Shown: piece by piece, positions 1 through 8,258 of the stretch
Position numbering within the stretch: the first letter of the stretch is position 1
How the letters are laid out: every line of letters begins with the position of its first letter
From: Gracilaria caudata
Lineage: Eukaryota; Rhodophyta; Florideophyceae; Gracilariales; Gracilariaceae
Length of the DNA stretch: 14,844 nt
Direction: 5' to 3'
Assembly (NCBI GenBank): GCA_030374735.1
Contig: JASCIV010000663.1
Location: 1-14,844 of the forward strand
Notes under the pieces: model-generated
The model's input: the letters and a program-made list of their open reading frames with translations, nothing else
What the model was told of the DNA's origin: nothing
The model's database searches: none
Program-made: the position numbers and the translations under genes

Positions 1-109
1 GCCTCATGTACCACACCTTGTGCCGTGAAAAGAAGGTGTGTCGTACTCTCACCCATCCTGAACAGTCGTACATATCCTCGTTCTTCACAACGACCGAAAC
101 GTGATTCAT
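1..109 (-). CDS. Possible 5' end of a minus-strand gene cut by the window edge
   Basis: The minus strand is open from an ATG at 109 to the window edge (36 codons, beginning MNHVSVVVKNEDMYDCSGWV). The start context is AAAATGA. A minus-strand TATAAAAG lies at 508-515, and a pyrimidine-rich leader (minus strand) lies between the two, as expected for a promoter and 5' leader of about 370 nt; that leader could hide an intron. The piece has mixed polar and aromatic residues with no low complexity, but it is too short to assign to a family. It could equally be a chance open stretch. I do not recognise the product. Confidence 0.25.
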   Translation of the reverse strand, partial: MNHVSVVVKNEDMYDCSGWVRVRHTFFSRHKVWYMR

Positions 110-507
110 TTTGGGAATATATATGTACGAATACAAATGGCTTGTAATTGAATAACAAGAACCTCGAGAACAAGAAAAATGGGCGGAAGATTAGGATGAG
201 GGATACCGAACGAAATCCGAGCGGTATAGGTGGCGAGTTTGCGCGCAGCAACACAGGACGAGCGGCAAGAAGACGGTGATGTGGTGAGCAGAGCAAGTCC
301 AATTGAGAACGAGGCGGGGAACAGAACAGAAAGAATTGAGAACTCGGTAGCGAAGAATGAGGAGCGTATTCTGGAACACAATATTGGCCACAAGGGGGGG
401 TCGTGGTTGCAGAGGGAAAGAGGGGTAGTCAAAAGCTTAGGGGGAAGGGCTTCGAAGACCAAAGGGCGACCGGTCGACAAGGGCGACGATCCGGGCGAGC
501 TGCAAGG

Positions 508-515
508 CTTTTATA
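508..515 (-). promoter_or_regulatory. TATA-like box on the minus strand
   Basis: The minus strand reads TATAAAAG, a good match to the TATA consensus. Sequence downstream on the minus strand (about 480 to 190) is strongly pyrimidine-rich, as is the leader of the ankyrin gene in this window. It would serve the partial gene that leaves the window at position 1. No transcript evidence is available, so this is a motif call only. Confidence 0.35.
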
Positions 516-2347
516 CTGCAACTAGCGTGCCCCTCTCGACGGCCAATCTTGCCCCTCTCCAAGACTGCAACACGGTCAGCAGCATCAGCTTGTGCAGCAA
601 TTCACTCTCCTCGTAGCCTATTTCACCCCTACCACTCTCCGATATCCCCTACAGGCGGAAGTTGAGTGTCATTTCATGTGTGGGTGAAAAGTTGGAGTGT
701 CGCACGAATTGGGATACATAAGAGCTCCACGAAGGGAACTGCGAGTGCAAAAAGAGGGCTCGTCGACATTGAGTGGGTGTATGTGATTGAATTCCTTCAT
801 GAGCGTCGCATCGTGACGTGGCCGTACAAGAAAGGAAAGAATCGTAATAATCGCAAGACAAGGCTTGGCTGGAAGCTAATGAGCTCGAGTGCACAGCAAA
901 TGACGTATGCGTTATACGAAGGTAGTTGGACAGAAGCATGAAAGTGAGCAGGAAGAGCTCGAGAAAGGCGTGGGTCTGACATCGCTTCTCATGAGGTCGG
1001 GTTGTATTGTGAGTGTCGATATTGGGGAGAGAGGGAGGTCTCGCCGAGATTTTGCATTTCATCATATGAACAATGTTCACATGTCATGTGAAACGACAGT
1101 CGGGTGGACAGAGGGTCGTTCACCACCAGCCCGGTTTCAAGCATCTGCCCAATCAGAGGGGGACAGCAGTGACAAAAGTGCCGCTTCAGAGACGATTGGT
1201 CGCTCAGGAAGGGGCGAAGGGCTGGAAATCGAGATCAGTGATCTCCGAGAACAAGATTGCCATAAATTCTAACTGAGATAACTGCCCTGAGAGATGAGAT
1301 GAGCTCGATTTTGAGTTGAAATAGATTTACGTGTTCAGAGCGCACAGCTCTTCGACGTGTGCCTTATGGACACGTTGACCAGCGGGCGGCAGCGAATGTC
1401 TTTGAGTTGTCTTTGGTGGTGTTTGGGTCCTGCCGCGAGGGCGAAGGCCGTGGGCGCCATGGCTTTCAGAAGTACGAAGGGTACAAGAATACCTTTGGTA
1501 CCTTCGTACAGGCAGAAAGTTTCTAAGAACTGCGTACTTTGGTAGGAATACGAACCTTGCGCTAAAGCTTCAGGCGGCACTGCAAAATGCCCGCACCGTG
1601 GGTACGCTGATTGCGTTATTGGAGTTGGTGCTGGATGGCTGAGAGTCTGAGCCGGCTACCCACCTCGTCTCCATTACGTTCCAACCTGGATATCCCACCA
1701 TTCCGTAGTCATATCATCCCGTTCGCAGTGCAATAAGCTCCTTGCCATCACCTTAAACCGCAAAAAGAAATGACGGTATCCTGATTCCGGCTGAGTGCTG
1801 TGAGGCAACAGCGAATACCGGCTCTCCATCATATTGCAAGCAGCAACTTACACTCTCTGCAGAAAGGCAGCGGCGCTCAAAACTGCTTCACGTCAACGCA
1901 GCAACTGGCGCATTCCCTCATCCCCACGACGAAACGCGACCATGACAAAATTAGTCGCTGTGCGAAGCTTGCTCCAGAGAGAGAAAATGCATGCGAAGTG
2001 GAACGCTAAGCTGGGCATGACAGCGGCATAGCTCATGTAGTCGCGACGCAGTCGATACTTCATCTACATCAGGTAATAATAAATGGCTTTTGTGACATGG
2101 CCCTTATGTGCTTCTTCGTATCAAAACCTATGGGAAACGTGGCTGTTGAGCGCCGGCAGTAAGACGTGCGGCGACTACATCTTATCCCAGAACGGAGTAG
2201 GTTAATCGTAGTCGTACATGGGACACATGTGGTTGCATAATAAGAATAGAAACTCTCGCGAGGTTATCTTATGCGCTGTGCAAGAGATACTGAACAAAGG
2301 TCTGAACACTTGACACAGTTTCTGTAGCTGCTTCAAGACAAAAGTTA

Positions 2348-2353
2348 TTTAAT
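2348..2353 (-). terminator. Possible polyadenylation signal of the heparinase-like gene
   Basis: The minus strand reads ATTAAA about 25 nt past the stop codon at 2379, inside an AT-rich stretch (TTATTAAATAAC). ATTAAA is a common variant of AATAAA in animals; red-algal poly(A) signals are not something I can verify from this sequence. This is a weak motif call. Confidence 0.2.
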
Positions 2354-2378
2354 AAGTCATATGGCTGTTCTATACAAG

Positions 2379-5300
2379 TTATTCAATGTACATCTTGGAA
2401 GTGCGTCTGCGTCTCCACCAGGTGCGTCTCCACCATCTACGTCTCAACCACCACTTTCGTCTCCAGCTTCTCTTCTTCTTTTTGTGAGAAGAGGACGAAC
2501 TCACGCTCGGAGACGGGGTAGGGGAAGCCGAGGCAGCGGGCACTGCCTCTGTCCGAGCGGCACTTTGCGATGTAGTTGGCACCAGACTTGCTGACGCAGA
2601 TATCGATGGTGCCATGGATACGGAAGGGCTTGGTGATGCACTGGGCGACGCACTGGGCGACGCACTGGGCGAAGCACTGGGCGACGCACTGGGTGACGGT
2701 GATGGTCTTGGCGGAGAAATGTGCGACTTCAACACCTCTTTTCCATCGAACTCGGCCTGCACAACTCCGTGAGTCTCAGAATCAATGCCGTAAACGAACT
2801 CCTCTTCATCGTAAACAACCTTCACTGACCCAACTGATAGCAGTTCCATGGAGAACCGTTCCGGTTCTCCTACGTGTGGGTGGAACGCCATCCAGAAAAG
2901 CTGCTCTCCAACATTATCGCTGCGAATGATCAGCCTTGTATGAACTCTGTCGCTCGTATACTCCTCCACGCGATATGATGCCGTTTGTCCTATTGTCAAC
3001 ACGTGAATGTCCACCTGAGCAATACCGTCATCCACTAGCACAATCCGGCATCTGTTACCGTCGCAGCTTGATGTTTCCTTCTCCACTTGAACACGATCCC
3101 CCAACATCAGATATGACTCAAACTTGTTGTTTGTAGTCGGGTCAGTCGCGCCAACCGCCGCATTCGCGTCGCCCACTCGAACGGAGTCAGTCACCATGAA
3201 GAAGCCAAGTCCCGCCACACCGCGGTTCAGAACAACGGAGCGCACCATCCATTGTAGAGCAGTTTCGCGATAGTTTCTTTTCCATACCCACATGCCTCTG
3301 AACCCTACGTCTGCGTCGCCGTGCATGTTGAATTGCTTTCGAGTGAATCCCAGGTCCGTACAGTCGTCGTCCTGGGGCCATCCGAAGTCGTGCGGGTGTC
3401 CATACTCTGCCACACCAAAGCGCCTACCAACCTGCCTCATTGACCCGTCCTCGTCGTAGACAGTTACCGAAGCTGTAGGGGCAGCGTCATACGGCCAGTT
3501 ATTTGCCCACTGCACGTTGTATGCGTATGTGAGGTTCGCAATCGCCATAACTTCGCGCCCATTATCTCCCACACTAACCATCGCGACTGACGGCGCCTTG
3601 GCGTCCTGGGCCACACCGTCCACGTGCATGAGCGAGTGTTTTCTGGAGTCCACGTTGCGATTCCAGACGTGGTCGTCAATCCATGCCGTCTTGAAAGCGC
3701 TCAGCGTGAACACCCCGCGGTCGGCGTTATCGTGTCCGGGAAGAAACGCATCGGGGCGAGCATCGAAATGTACGTATATGGCGTTCTCCGCCTCGCTGCC
3801 TCTGGCAATCAGCAGACCACGGCGAGGACTGAAGTACGACAGAGGGAAGTGCTGCAGAAACTCTTTTTCCAAACCCTGAGGCGACTCCGCATACGTCGAG
3901 GTGCCGTGCTCAAGGCCGAGCACGGTGACATGCGTGAGAACCTGTCCCCATTGGATCCGACACGGGTTGTTGTTCTTGAAGTGCTTTCCCATTCTTTGCT
4001 TCCACACCATCTGCGGCAGCGCGCCCTCAGGGTACGCAAACTTGAACAACGCGGCCCATGCGGGGTATGAGATACCTCCCCCCGACGAGTGTCCTACAAT
4101 ACGAGCGCATTGCCACGGTTCCATCATCTGCGCCACATTATGAATGAGGCCACGAAAACGGTCGGTGTCCATGACTCGTAATCCGCGGCGCTCAGCCGCA
4201 AGTAGCGCCAGTGATCCCTCGCGCAGCGCGATGAAGTAAGTGTATGCGTCTTCGAACGTTGCTCCATCGGGATAAACCGCGTGCGTCATGTAAGCCTTGA
4301 TAAGAGCGCTGAAGCGGTGGTTGAGTCCTGTGTTGAAACCGGATTCACCACTAGAAGACAACACGGAGCTCGCATATGCATCGAAATTTTTCTCGCCCTG
4401 AAGCACAAGATTGGTGATGTACAAGTTACCGTGGTACAAAGCCCAATTGCTGAATATGCGGTGGGGGTGTTGGGCGGCGTTTGGAGAGCGTCGCGAGCTC
4501 TGAAGCGCGGTGCCCCACGAGGTCTTTTTGTGCATGAGCAGCGCCAATGCGCTGAGCACAATACGCCGCTCTCCAGCGGAGAAGCGATCATACAGCACAT
4601 CCAAGGTGAGTGCCAGTGACGCGCCTGCTGAGTACCAATCATTAGACACCTCAAACCATACGTCTTCGTCCCACAGAAACGCCCTGGAGGCGCCGTCTCC
4701 ATTAGGACACTTTCCGGCACAGTTAATGGCCCGATGGGCGAGGAGTACCTTTGCCCATGCTATTGATGCCTTGATACAGTCATCAGTGGTAGTGGTCATG
4801 AAAGATTCGCCTTTTCCCCGCTCTGTAACAACCTTCTCATTGACACTGGTCCACACCGCACAGATGAAGAAGCTTTGGTGGTGGCTCTCGGACATTTTCA
4901 TGATGTGGCCCGCGAGCGATTGCAGTGCTTCCAGCTTTTGCTTCGAAACAGAGGCCAGGTCTATAAGGTCTTCATTTCCAGTGTACACTGCAGTGCCACC
5001 CTCTCGTTCCATCTGGGCGAGTGTTCTTATGACGGTGTTAGAGTCGGCCAAGTGCAGGGATGCTCGTCGGTTGAAGTAGGACCACGAAGTGGGCAGGTCG
5101 AAGTTATCGGCATTCGCGTATCGCTGCAAAAGCTTTTCCCACCCGTTTTGGTCAAACAGTACTCGAGGGTGAACACCCGGTTTGAAGGCAGCAGCTGGGG
5201 CAGGGGTGACTGCTGCTGTTCCGAACAAAGAACGATGGGGTCCGGAGTTCATGAATGTAGCCACCCCATTAACATTTGAAAAAGCTTGTTGTGGTTCAGT

Positions 5301-5381
5301 GGGATGGATTTGAGCAGATAGTGCGAGAGAACAAAGAGACAGGAGCGTTGAAAACAAGGAAAGTCCATGGGAAACCTTCAT
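2379..5381 (-). CDS. Secreted heparinase II/III-like polysaccharide lyase superfamily protein with Ser/Pro linker and Arg/Trp-rich tail
   Basis: A single uninterrupted frame of 1000 codons. Residues 1-23 form a signal peptide (Lys at 3, long Leu/Ser core, cleavage after ALSA), so the protein is exported. HPRVLF at 71-76 matches the entry motif of heparinase II/III-like and alginate-lyase-like (alpha/alpha)-toroid proteins. SNWALYHGN (311-319), YPDGATFEDAY (370-380) and GHDNADRGVFTLSA (549-562) fit the toroid and the start of the beta-sandwich domain. H550 and the Tyr residues near 370-382 are candidate catalytic groups. Residues 889-920 are a Ser-Pro-Ser-Ala repeat, 921-965 a Ser/Pro/Ala/Thr linker, and 966-993 a basic tail with 7 Trp and 17 Lys/Arg. 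Substrate is unknown. If this is a red alga, a sulfated galactan is plausible, and a galactan sulfurylase role cannot be excluded. The start at 5381 gives the signal peptide; the context is TCAAATGAAG. Confidence 0.85.
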   Translation of the reverse strand: MKVSHGLSLFSTLLSLCSLALSAQIHPTEPQQAFSNVNGVATFMNSGPHRSLFGTAAVTPAPAAAFKPGVHPRVLFDQNGWEKLLQRYANADNFDLPTSWSYFNRRASLHLADSNTVIRTLAQMEREGGTAVYTGNEDLIDLASVSKQKLEALQSLAGHIMKMSESHHQSFFICAVWTSVNEKVVTERGKGESFMTTTTDDCIKASIAWAKVLLAHRAINCAGKCPNGDGASRAFLWDEDVWFEVSNDWYSAGASLALTLDVLYDRFSAGERRIVLSALALLMHKKTSWGTALQSSRRSPNAAQHPHRIFSNWALYHGNLYITNLVLQGEKNFDAYASSVLSSSGESGFNTGLNHRFSALIKAYMTHAVYPDGATFEDAYTYFIALREGSLALLAAERRGLRVMDTDRFRGLIHNVAQMMEPWQCARIVGHSSGGGISYPAWAALFKFAYPEGALPQMVWKQRMGKHFKNNNPCRIQWGQVLTHVTVLGLEHGTSTYAESPQGLEKEFLQHFPLSYFSPRRGLLIARGSEAENAIYVHFDARPDAFLPGHDNADRGVFTLSAFKTAWIDDHVWNRNVDSRKHSLMHVDGVAQDAKAPSVAMVSVGDNGREVMAIANLTYAYNVQWANNWPYDAAPTASVTVYDEDGSMRQVGRRFGVAEYGHPHDFGWPQDDDCTDLGFTRKQFNMHGDADVGFRGMWVWKRNYRETALQWMVRSVVLNRGVAGLGFFMVTDSVRVGDANAAVGATDPTTNNKFESYLMLGDRVQVEKETSSCDGNRCRIVLVDDGIAQVDIHVLTIGQTASYRVEEYTSDRVHTRLIIRSDNVGEQLFWMAFHPHVGEPERFSMELLSVGSVKVVYDEEEFVYGIDSETHGVVQAEFDGKEVLKSHISPPRPSPSPSASPSASPSASPSASPSASPSPSVSMAPSISASASLVPTTSQSAARTEAVPAASASPTPSPSVSSSSSHKKKKRSWRRKWWLRRRWWRRTWWRRRRTSKMYIE
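2635..2706 (-). repeat. 12-bp coding minisatellite (Ser-Pro-Ser-Ala linker)
   Basis: Five near-identical 12-bp units (plus strand GACGCACTGGGC and one-base variants) at 2635-2694, followed by a degenerate sixth. The period is a multiple of three, so copy-number change keeps the frame. On the minus strand it encodes the Ser-Pro-Ser-Ala repeat joining the lyase-like domain to the basic tail. Such arrays usually vary in length between individuals. Confidence 0.9.
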
Positions 5382-5493
5382 TTGATAGTGAGTTGTCAGG
5401 GTAGTTATTGTTGCTGTTAGAAGTAGTCAAGTGTGTTGTTAGATGCTGGGGATGATTGGGATCTAATGGGGACAAATTGAGTCATCACGGGCG

Positions 5494-5501
5494 TTTATAT
5501 A
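5494..5501 (-). promoter_or_regulatory. TATA box of the heparinase-like gene
   Basis: The minus strand reads TATATAAA about 113 nt upstream of the ATG at 5381. With initiation some 30 nt downstream, the leader would be about 80 nt. That stretch is rich in C and A on the minus strand and contains no upstream ATG. Placement and motif quality make this the best-supported promoter in the window. Confidence 0.6.
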
Positions 5502-7148
5502 CCTCATTTCATGTTGAGGTTCGAATAGCTCGTGATAGGGGCTCTTTCCTTTGAAATCCTGGTTTGGGATGCGTTTCCATATATGTGAACTACCTCGCTG
5601 GCGTAACCGTTTTAGGGCGTACAGTTGCGCGTATGTGTCATGAAATGAATCATGCCGGTTTTGGAAACACCGCACGTGTGCCGAAGGTGCTTTACACCTC
5701 TCCTTATTCCTGAAGCTCTCCCCAGTGCCATTAATGATCTCTCGTGATGTTAAAAAGAACTGACTACACAATCCTTGATGTTAGGGACAGATTCGGCGTT
5801 TCAGGGGTGCCGGCATAGTACATCTGCAGCATACAAAAGCAATTTACATCTTCTTCTAAGAACGAGGCATGCAGCCAACATACAACCCCCAAGTTTAGGA
5901 ATATCCTTTTGTCGTTAGAAGAAAACTCCAAAAATTTCTATCTTCACTGCTAACGTCGGTGGATAAGTATGAGTTATGTCGACAACCGAGTGCGGATAAC
6001 AAAACTTGTTTCTGTTTCATATTCCCTCGGCCGTAGAGAAGCATCTGCCCATATTGTAAAGCCGCATTCGTACATAAAATTTCTACGTGAGGCAATGACA
6101 GGATTTGTATTATTTATGACACGACTGCTACCCCCTCTCCAGCTGAAATAATATTATGTGAAATATGAATCCAAAAATCATTGAAATTTGTTAGAACTGA
6201 TAGTTTCCAGCTTACTAAAATTCATTAGACAAAACTTCAAATATGCGACTTCCCGCGTCTCCCAGTAATCATGGTTTACAGTACCAAGGCAAAAGCGCAT
6301 GCATGAACCTTCGACGGTCAATGAAGGGCTGAAGAACGCCAAGGGAACGTGGCGGCACCGGAACGGTTCCCGCGTGCCAACGAGGCGGCAAACGTGCTAT
6401 GTCACATGGCCCATGTGTCACATCAACACATCTGAGGACCCTGAGTAACCCGACTTTGCAAGGATTTTACCATCAGAGCTCGATGTTCTTCTTGAAGAAT
6501 GGAAATAGTTGAGGTTTAAGGCTAGGTATTTGGAGAGTATCCTTATTGCAATGAAATGACTGGGGCAAGAGGAATGCACAAAACAGATATATTGCATCCA
6601 ATCCAGCGGAAACCTCTATTGAATAGGAGGTTGACGAGTGTTCCACTTGTCTAAGAGTGAAGGAAGCTCTTCTTCTCAGTTCGGTTTTGAACAAATCCAA
6701 CGCCACTTTTGTACAGATCGGTGATCTCATGAGGTGTGCAGAGAGGCGACACTCAAATTAGAGTCAAACAATCTGAACATCAATAATTCGTTCGTATTTG
6801 TTAACTAAAAGACCAACCGACGGGGCGCCCTGATCTAGCGCACAGAGCCTTCCACTCCTAGATCATTGCCAATACTCGTGGTGACACTATACGCACGGTG
6901 CGAAGAGTTGATGCCGATCGTGCTGGGTAGTAGCTGACAGTTCGCCAGAAAAAGGAGCGTGCCGATTGCTCAATTCTGTGTCAAATTCCAGGTGGGCCAA
7001 GAATTGCCCAAAAAGCGAAGGGCAGGACGACGCGGATTCTGCAGTCGCTGAGAGATGGAAAACGGTGAATTCGACACGCGATTACAAACCCCTTCACACC
7101 ATAAACTTCATCTACTTGAATACTAAAATTCGAGTTTGCTTGACATGT
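5502..7148. other. AT-rich intergenic region upstream of the hAT element
   Basis: No convincing gene. Open frames are short; one minus-strand ATG frame of 85 codons (6473-6730) resembles nothing I know. A GC-richer patch at about 6240-6430 includes a GGGAAC...GTTCCC inverted repeat and a 15-bp palindrome (6403-6417) flanked by GTCACAT direct repeats. I found no tRNA, promoter cluster or transposon ends here. Confidence 0.5.
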
Positions 7149-7156
7149 CAAGTGAC
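7149..7156 (+). repeat. Left target-site duplication of the hAT element
   Basis: CAAGTGAC directly abuts the left inverted end. The identical 8-mer occurs at 7661-7668, directly abutting the right end. An 8-bp duplication is the hallmark of hAT transposition. Confidence 0.85.
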
Positions 7157-7660
7157 CTGGGACGTATTTGTGACTAACTACCATAATATATTGCTGACTA
7201 TTGACTAACTGACTAATGCAAGATGTAAAAAGTTATTCAAGTATGGTCATCATTGGTTCACCATTTGGTTATCGCAAAGTTTTTGGTGTGCTCCCAACCG
7301 AAAACAACCTACTGTTAGTCATAATCTATTTAAAACTCGAAAAGTTCAAAACCCAAGACATTGCGCGCATGTACTGAGTAAAACTGTTTTGCATGAACGT
7401 TACACCGCTTTTAATACTCTTGTGAGTTGATGGTTGTTGAGTTTGTACGAAACGAACTAAACAACTCATCTCTCGGCCATAATTGACTTCAGCACAGAAT
7501 AGGACGGGCTTGCAGTCATCTTCTAGACAAAAGTAGCCTCTGAAGTAGGTAGAAGCAGCTAAGGTATGTAAAAATGACTAAATCTGACTCACTAGAAGTA
7601 TTTTGACGGTGACTATGACTATTCAAAGTACCCATTTAGTTAGACACAAATACGCCCCTG
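7157..7660. mobile_element. Non-autonomous hAT-type DNA transposon (MITE), 504 bp
   Basis: The two ends are inverted copies 24 nt long that agree at 21 positions. The right end read inwards begins CAGGGGCGTATTTGTG; the left end begins CTGGGACGTATTTGTG. Both are followed by a matching CTAACTA after one mismatch. Identical 8-bp direct repeats (CAAGTGAC) flank the element, and the CAGGG-type terminus with an 8-bp duplication is typical of the hAT superfamily. The interior is AT-rich with no open frame long enough for a transposase, so movement would need an enzyme supplied from elsewhere. TGACTA occurs seven times, all in one orientation and all within about 60 bp of the left end or 90 bp of the right end, as expected for subterminal transposase-binding repeats. 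Confidence 0.85.
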
Positions 7661-7668
7661 CAAGTGAC
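7661..7668 (+). repeat. Right target-site duplication of the hAT element
   Basis: CAAGTGAC is identical to 7149-7156 and starts immediately after the element's terminal TG. The perfect match suggests a fairly recent insertion, although the two inverted ends have already diverged at three positions. Confidence 0.85.
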
Positions 7669-8258
7669 ATAATGAGGAAGACGAAGAGAAAGCAAGATTG
7701 CCTTGCGTTCTCTCTTGAAAGCTACGAAGAGCCTTGACCGTATGAAATCGGACCTTCTCCAGATGCTGGGAAAGTTCGGCCAACGTTCTTTCGTTAACAC
7801 CTCATACCAGCCGAATTATCTGTAAATTTAACTAAACTAGCCACTCTCTCCGAAAAGCGTGACCTTCAAGCTAACTACTGTCTCCTAACAGCTAGATCTA
7901 CAAGCCAGCTCCCGGTCTCCGAACAGTGTCACCTGCAAGCTGATCAAAATGACCAGTCCTCAATCGGCTTGTAACTCGACATTTGCATTACAACACCCTC
8001 CACAGAGGCTCATCTTCTTTGCTTTTTACTACGCCCTCAACAGCCTGTCTGCTTCACGAGCCCCTCCATCTTCAACGGCGCATCTACCATACAATTTTCA
8101 CGCCTTGATAGTGCTTTCGCAAACTGTACATTCATCCTGAACCCCACGACCAGCGTGCCTCCAAGCTTCCAAACTGACATTCCTTTCACGTCCACGCCCT
8201 GTCACCACTCTCCATCCCACGCTCCACGCTACAAATACCACATCTCAAAAATTCCACC
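7669..8258 (+). promoter_or_regulatory. Upstream region of the ankyrin-repeat gene
   Basis: The last 150 nt or so before the ATG at 8259 are pyrimidine-rich (many CTCC/CACC runs) and end in a strong CCACCATGG start context, so they probably include the leader. I see no clean TATA box. Three degenerate 34-nt repeats lie at 7847-7945. An ATG frame of 63 codons at 7949-8140 begins just after them and ends before the main gene; it is probably a chance frame or an upstream ORF, not a gene. Confidence 0.4.
7847..7945. repeat. Three degenerate tandem repeats of about 34 nt
   Basis: Copies begin at 7847, 7881 and 7916, a spacing of 34 and 35 nt. Each starts TCTCC(G/T)AA followed by a variable CAG/AAG, and each carries CAAGC about 20 nt later. 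Copies 1 and 3 agree at 22 of 28 aligned positions; copy 2 is more diverged. They lie 310-410 nt upstream of the ankyrin gene start. Confidence 0.55.

Larger units (their letters stand above)
110..2378. other. Long region with no convincing gene
   Basis: Several open frames of 60-140 codons occur on both strands, but most start at GTG or TTG rather than ATG, overlap each other and resemble no family I know. The best is a plus-strand ATG frame at 907-1272 (121 codons, rich in Ser, Glu and Arg), which I cannot support beyond being open. A minus-strand frame without ATG is open from about 1650 to 1335. The stretch from about 190 to 480 is markedly purine-rich on the plus strand. A short hairpin lies at 1472-1509. 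No tRNA or transposon ends were found. Confidence 0.5.

Noticed and set aside
106..480. Minus-strand 124-codon open frame
   Set aside because: It starts at TTG, not ATG, and its Leu/Ser/Pro-rich composition follows from the pyrimidine-rich tract. It more likely covers a leader than a protein.
230..616. Plus-strand 128-codon open frame
   Set aside because: It begins at GTG, is purine-biased and lies opposite a probable minus-strand promoter and leader. No family resemblance.
649..1080. Minus-strand 143-codon Cys-containing frame
   Set aside because: Starts at GTG, has no recognisable cysteine spacing and overlaps an equally plausible plus-strand frame.
907..1272. Plus-strand ATG frame of 121 codons
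   Set aside because: It has a real ATG but no promoter, domain or codon signal to separate it from chance. Noted in the gap description only.
4510..5079. Plus-strand 189-codon frame inside the heparinase-like gene
   Set aside because: It is antisense to a well-supported 1000-codon gene and has no family resemblance; a shadow frame.
5510..5535. GGTTCGAAT as a tRNA T-loop
   Set aside because: The flanking bases do not pair as a T-stem and no other tRNA arms are present.
5790..5815. CAGGGGTGCCGGC as a second hAT end
   Set aside because: No inverted partner and no 8-bp direct repeat could be found.
7949..8140. 63-codon ATG frame before the ankyrin gene
   Set aside because: Short, pyrimidine-driven composition within the probable promoter/leader; at most an upstream ORF.
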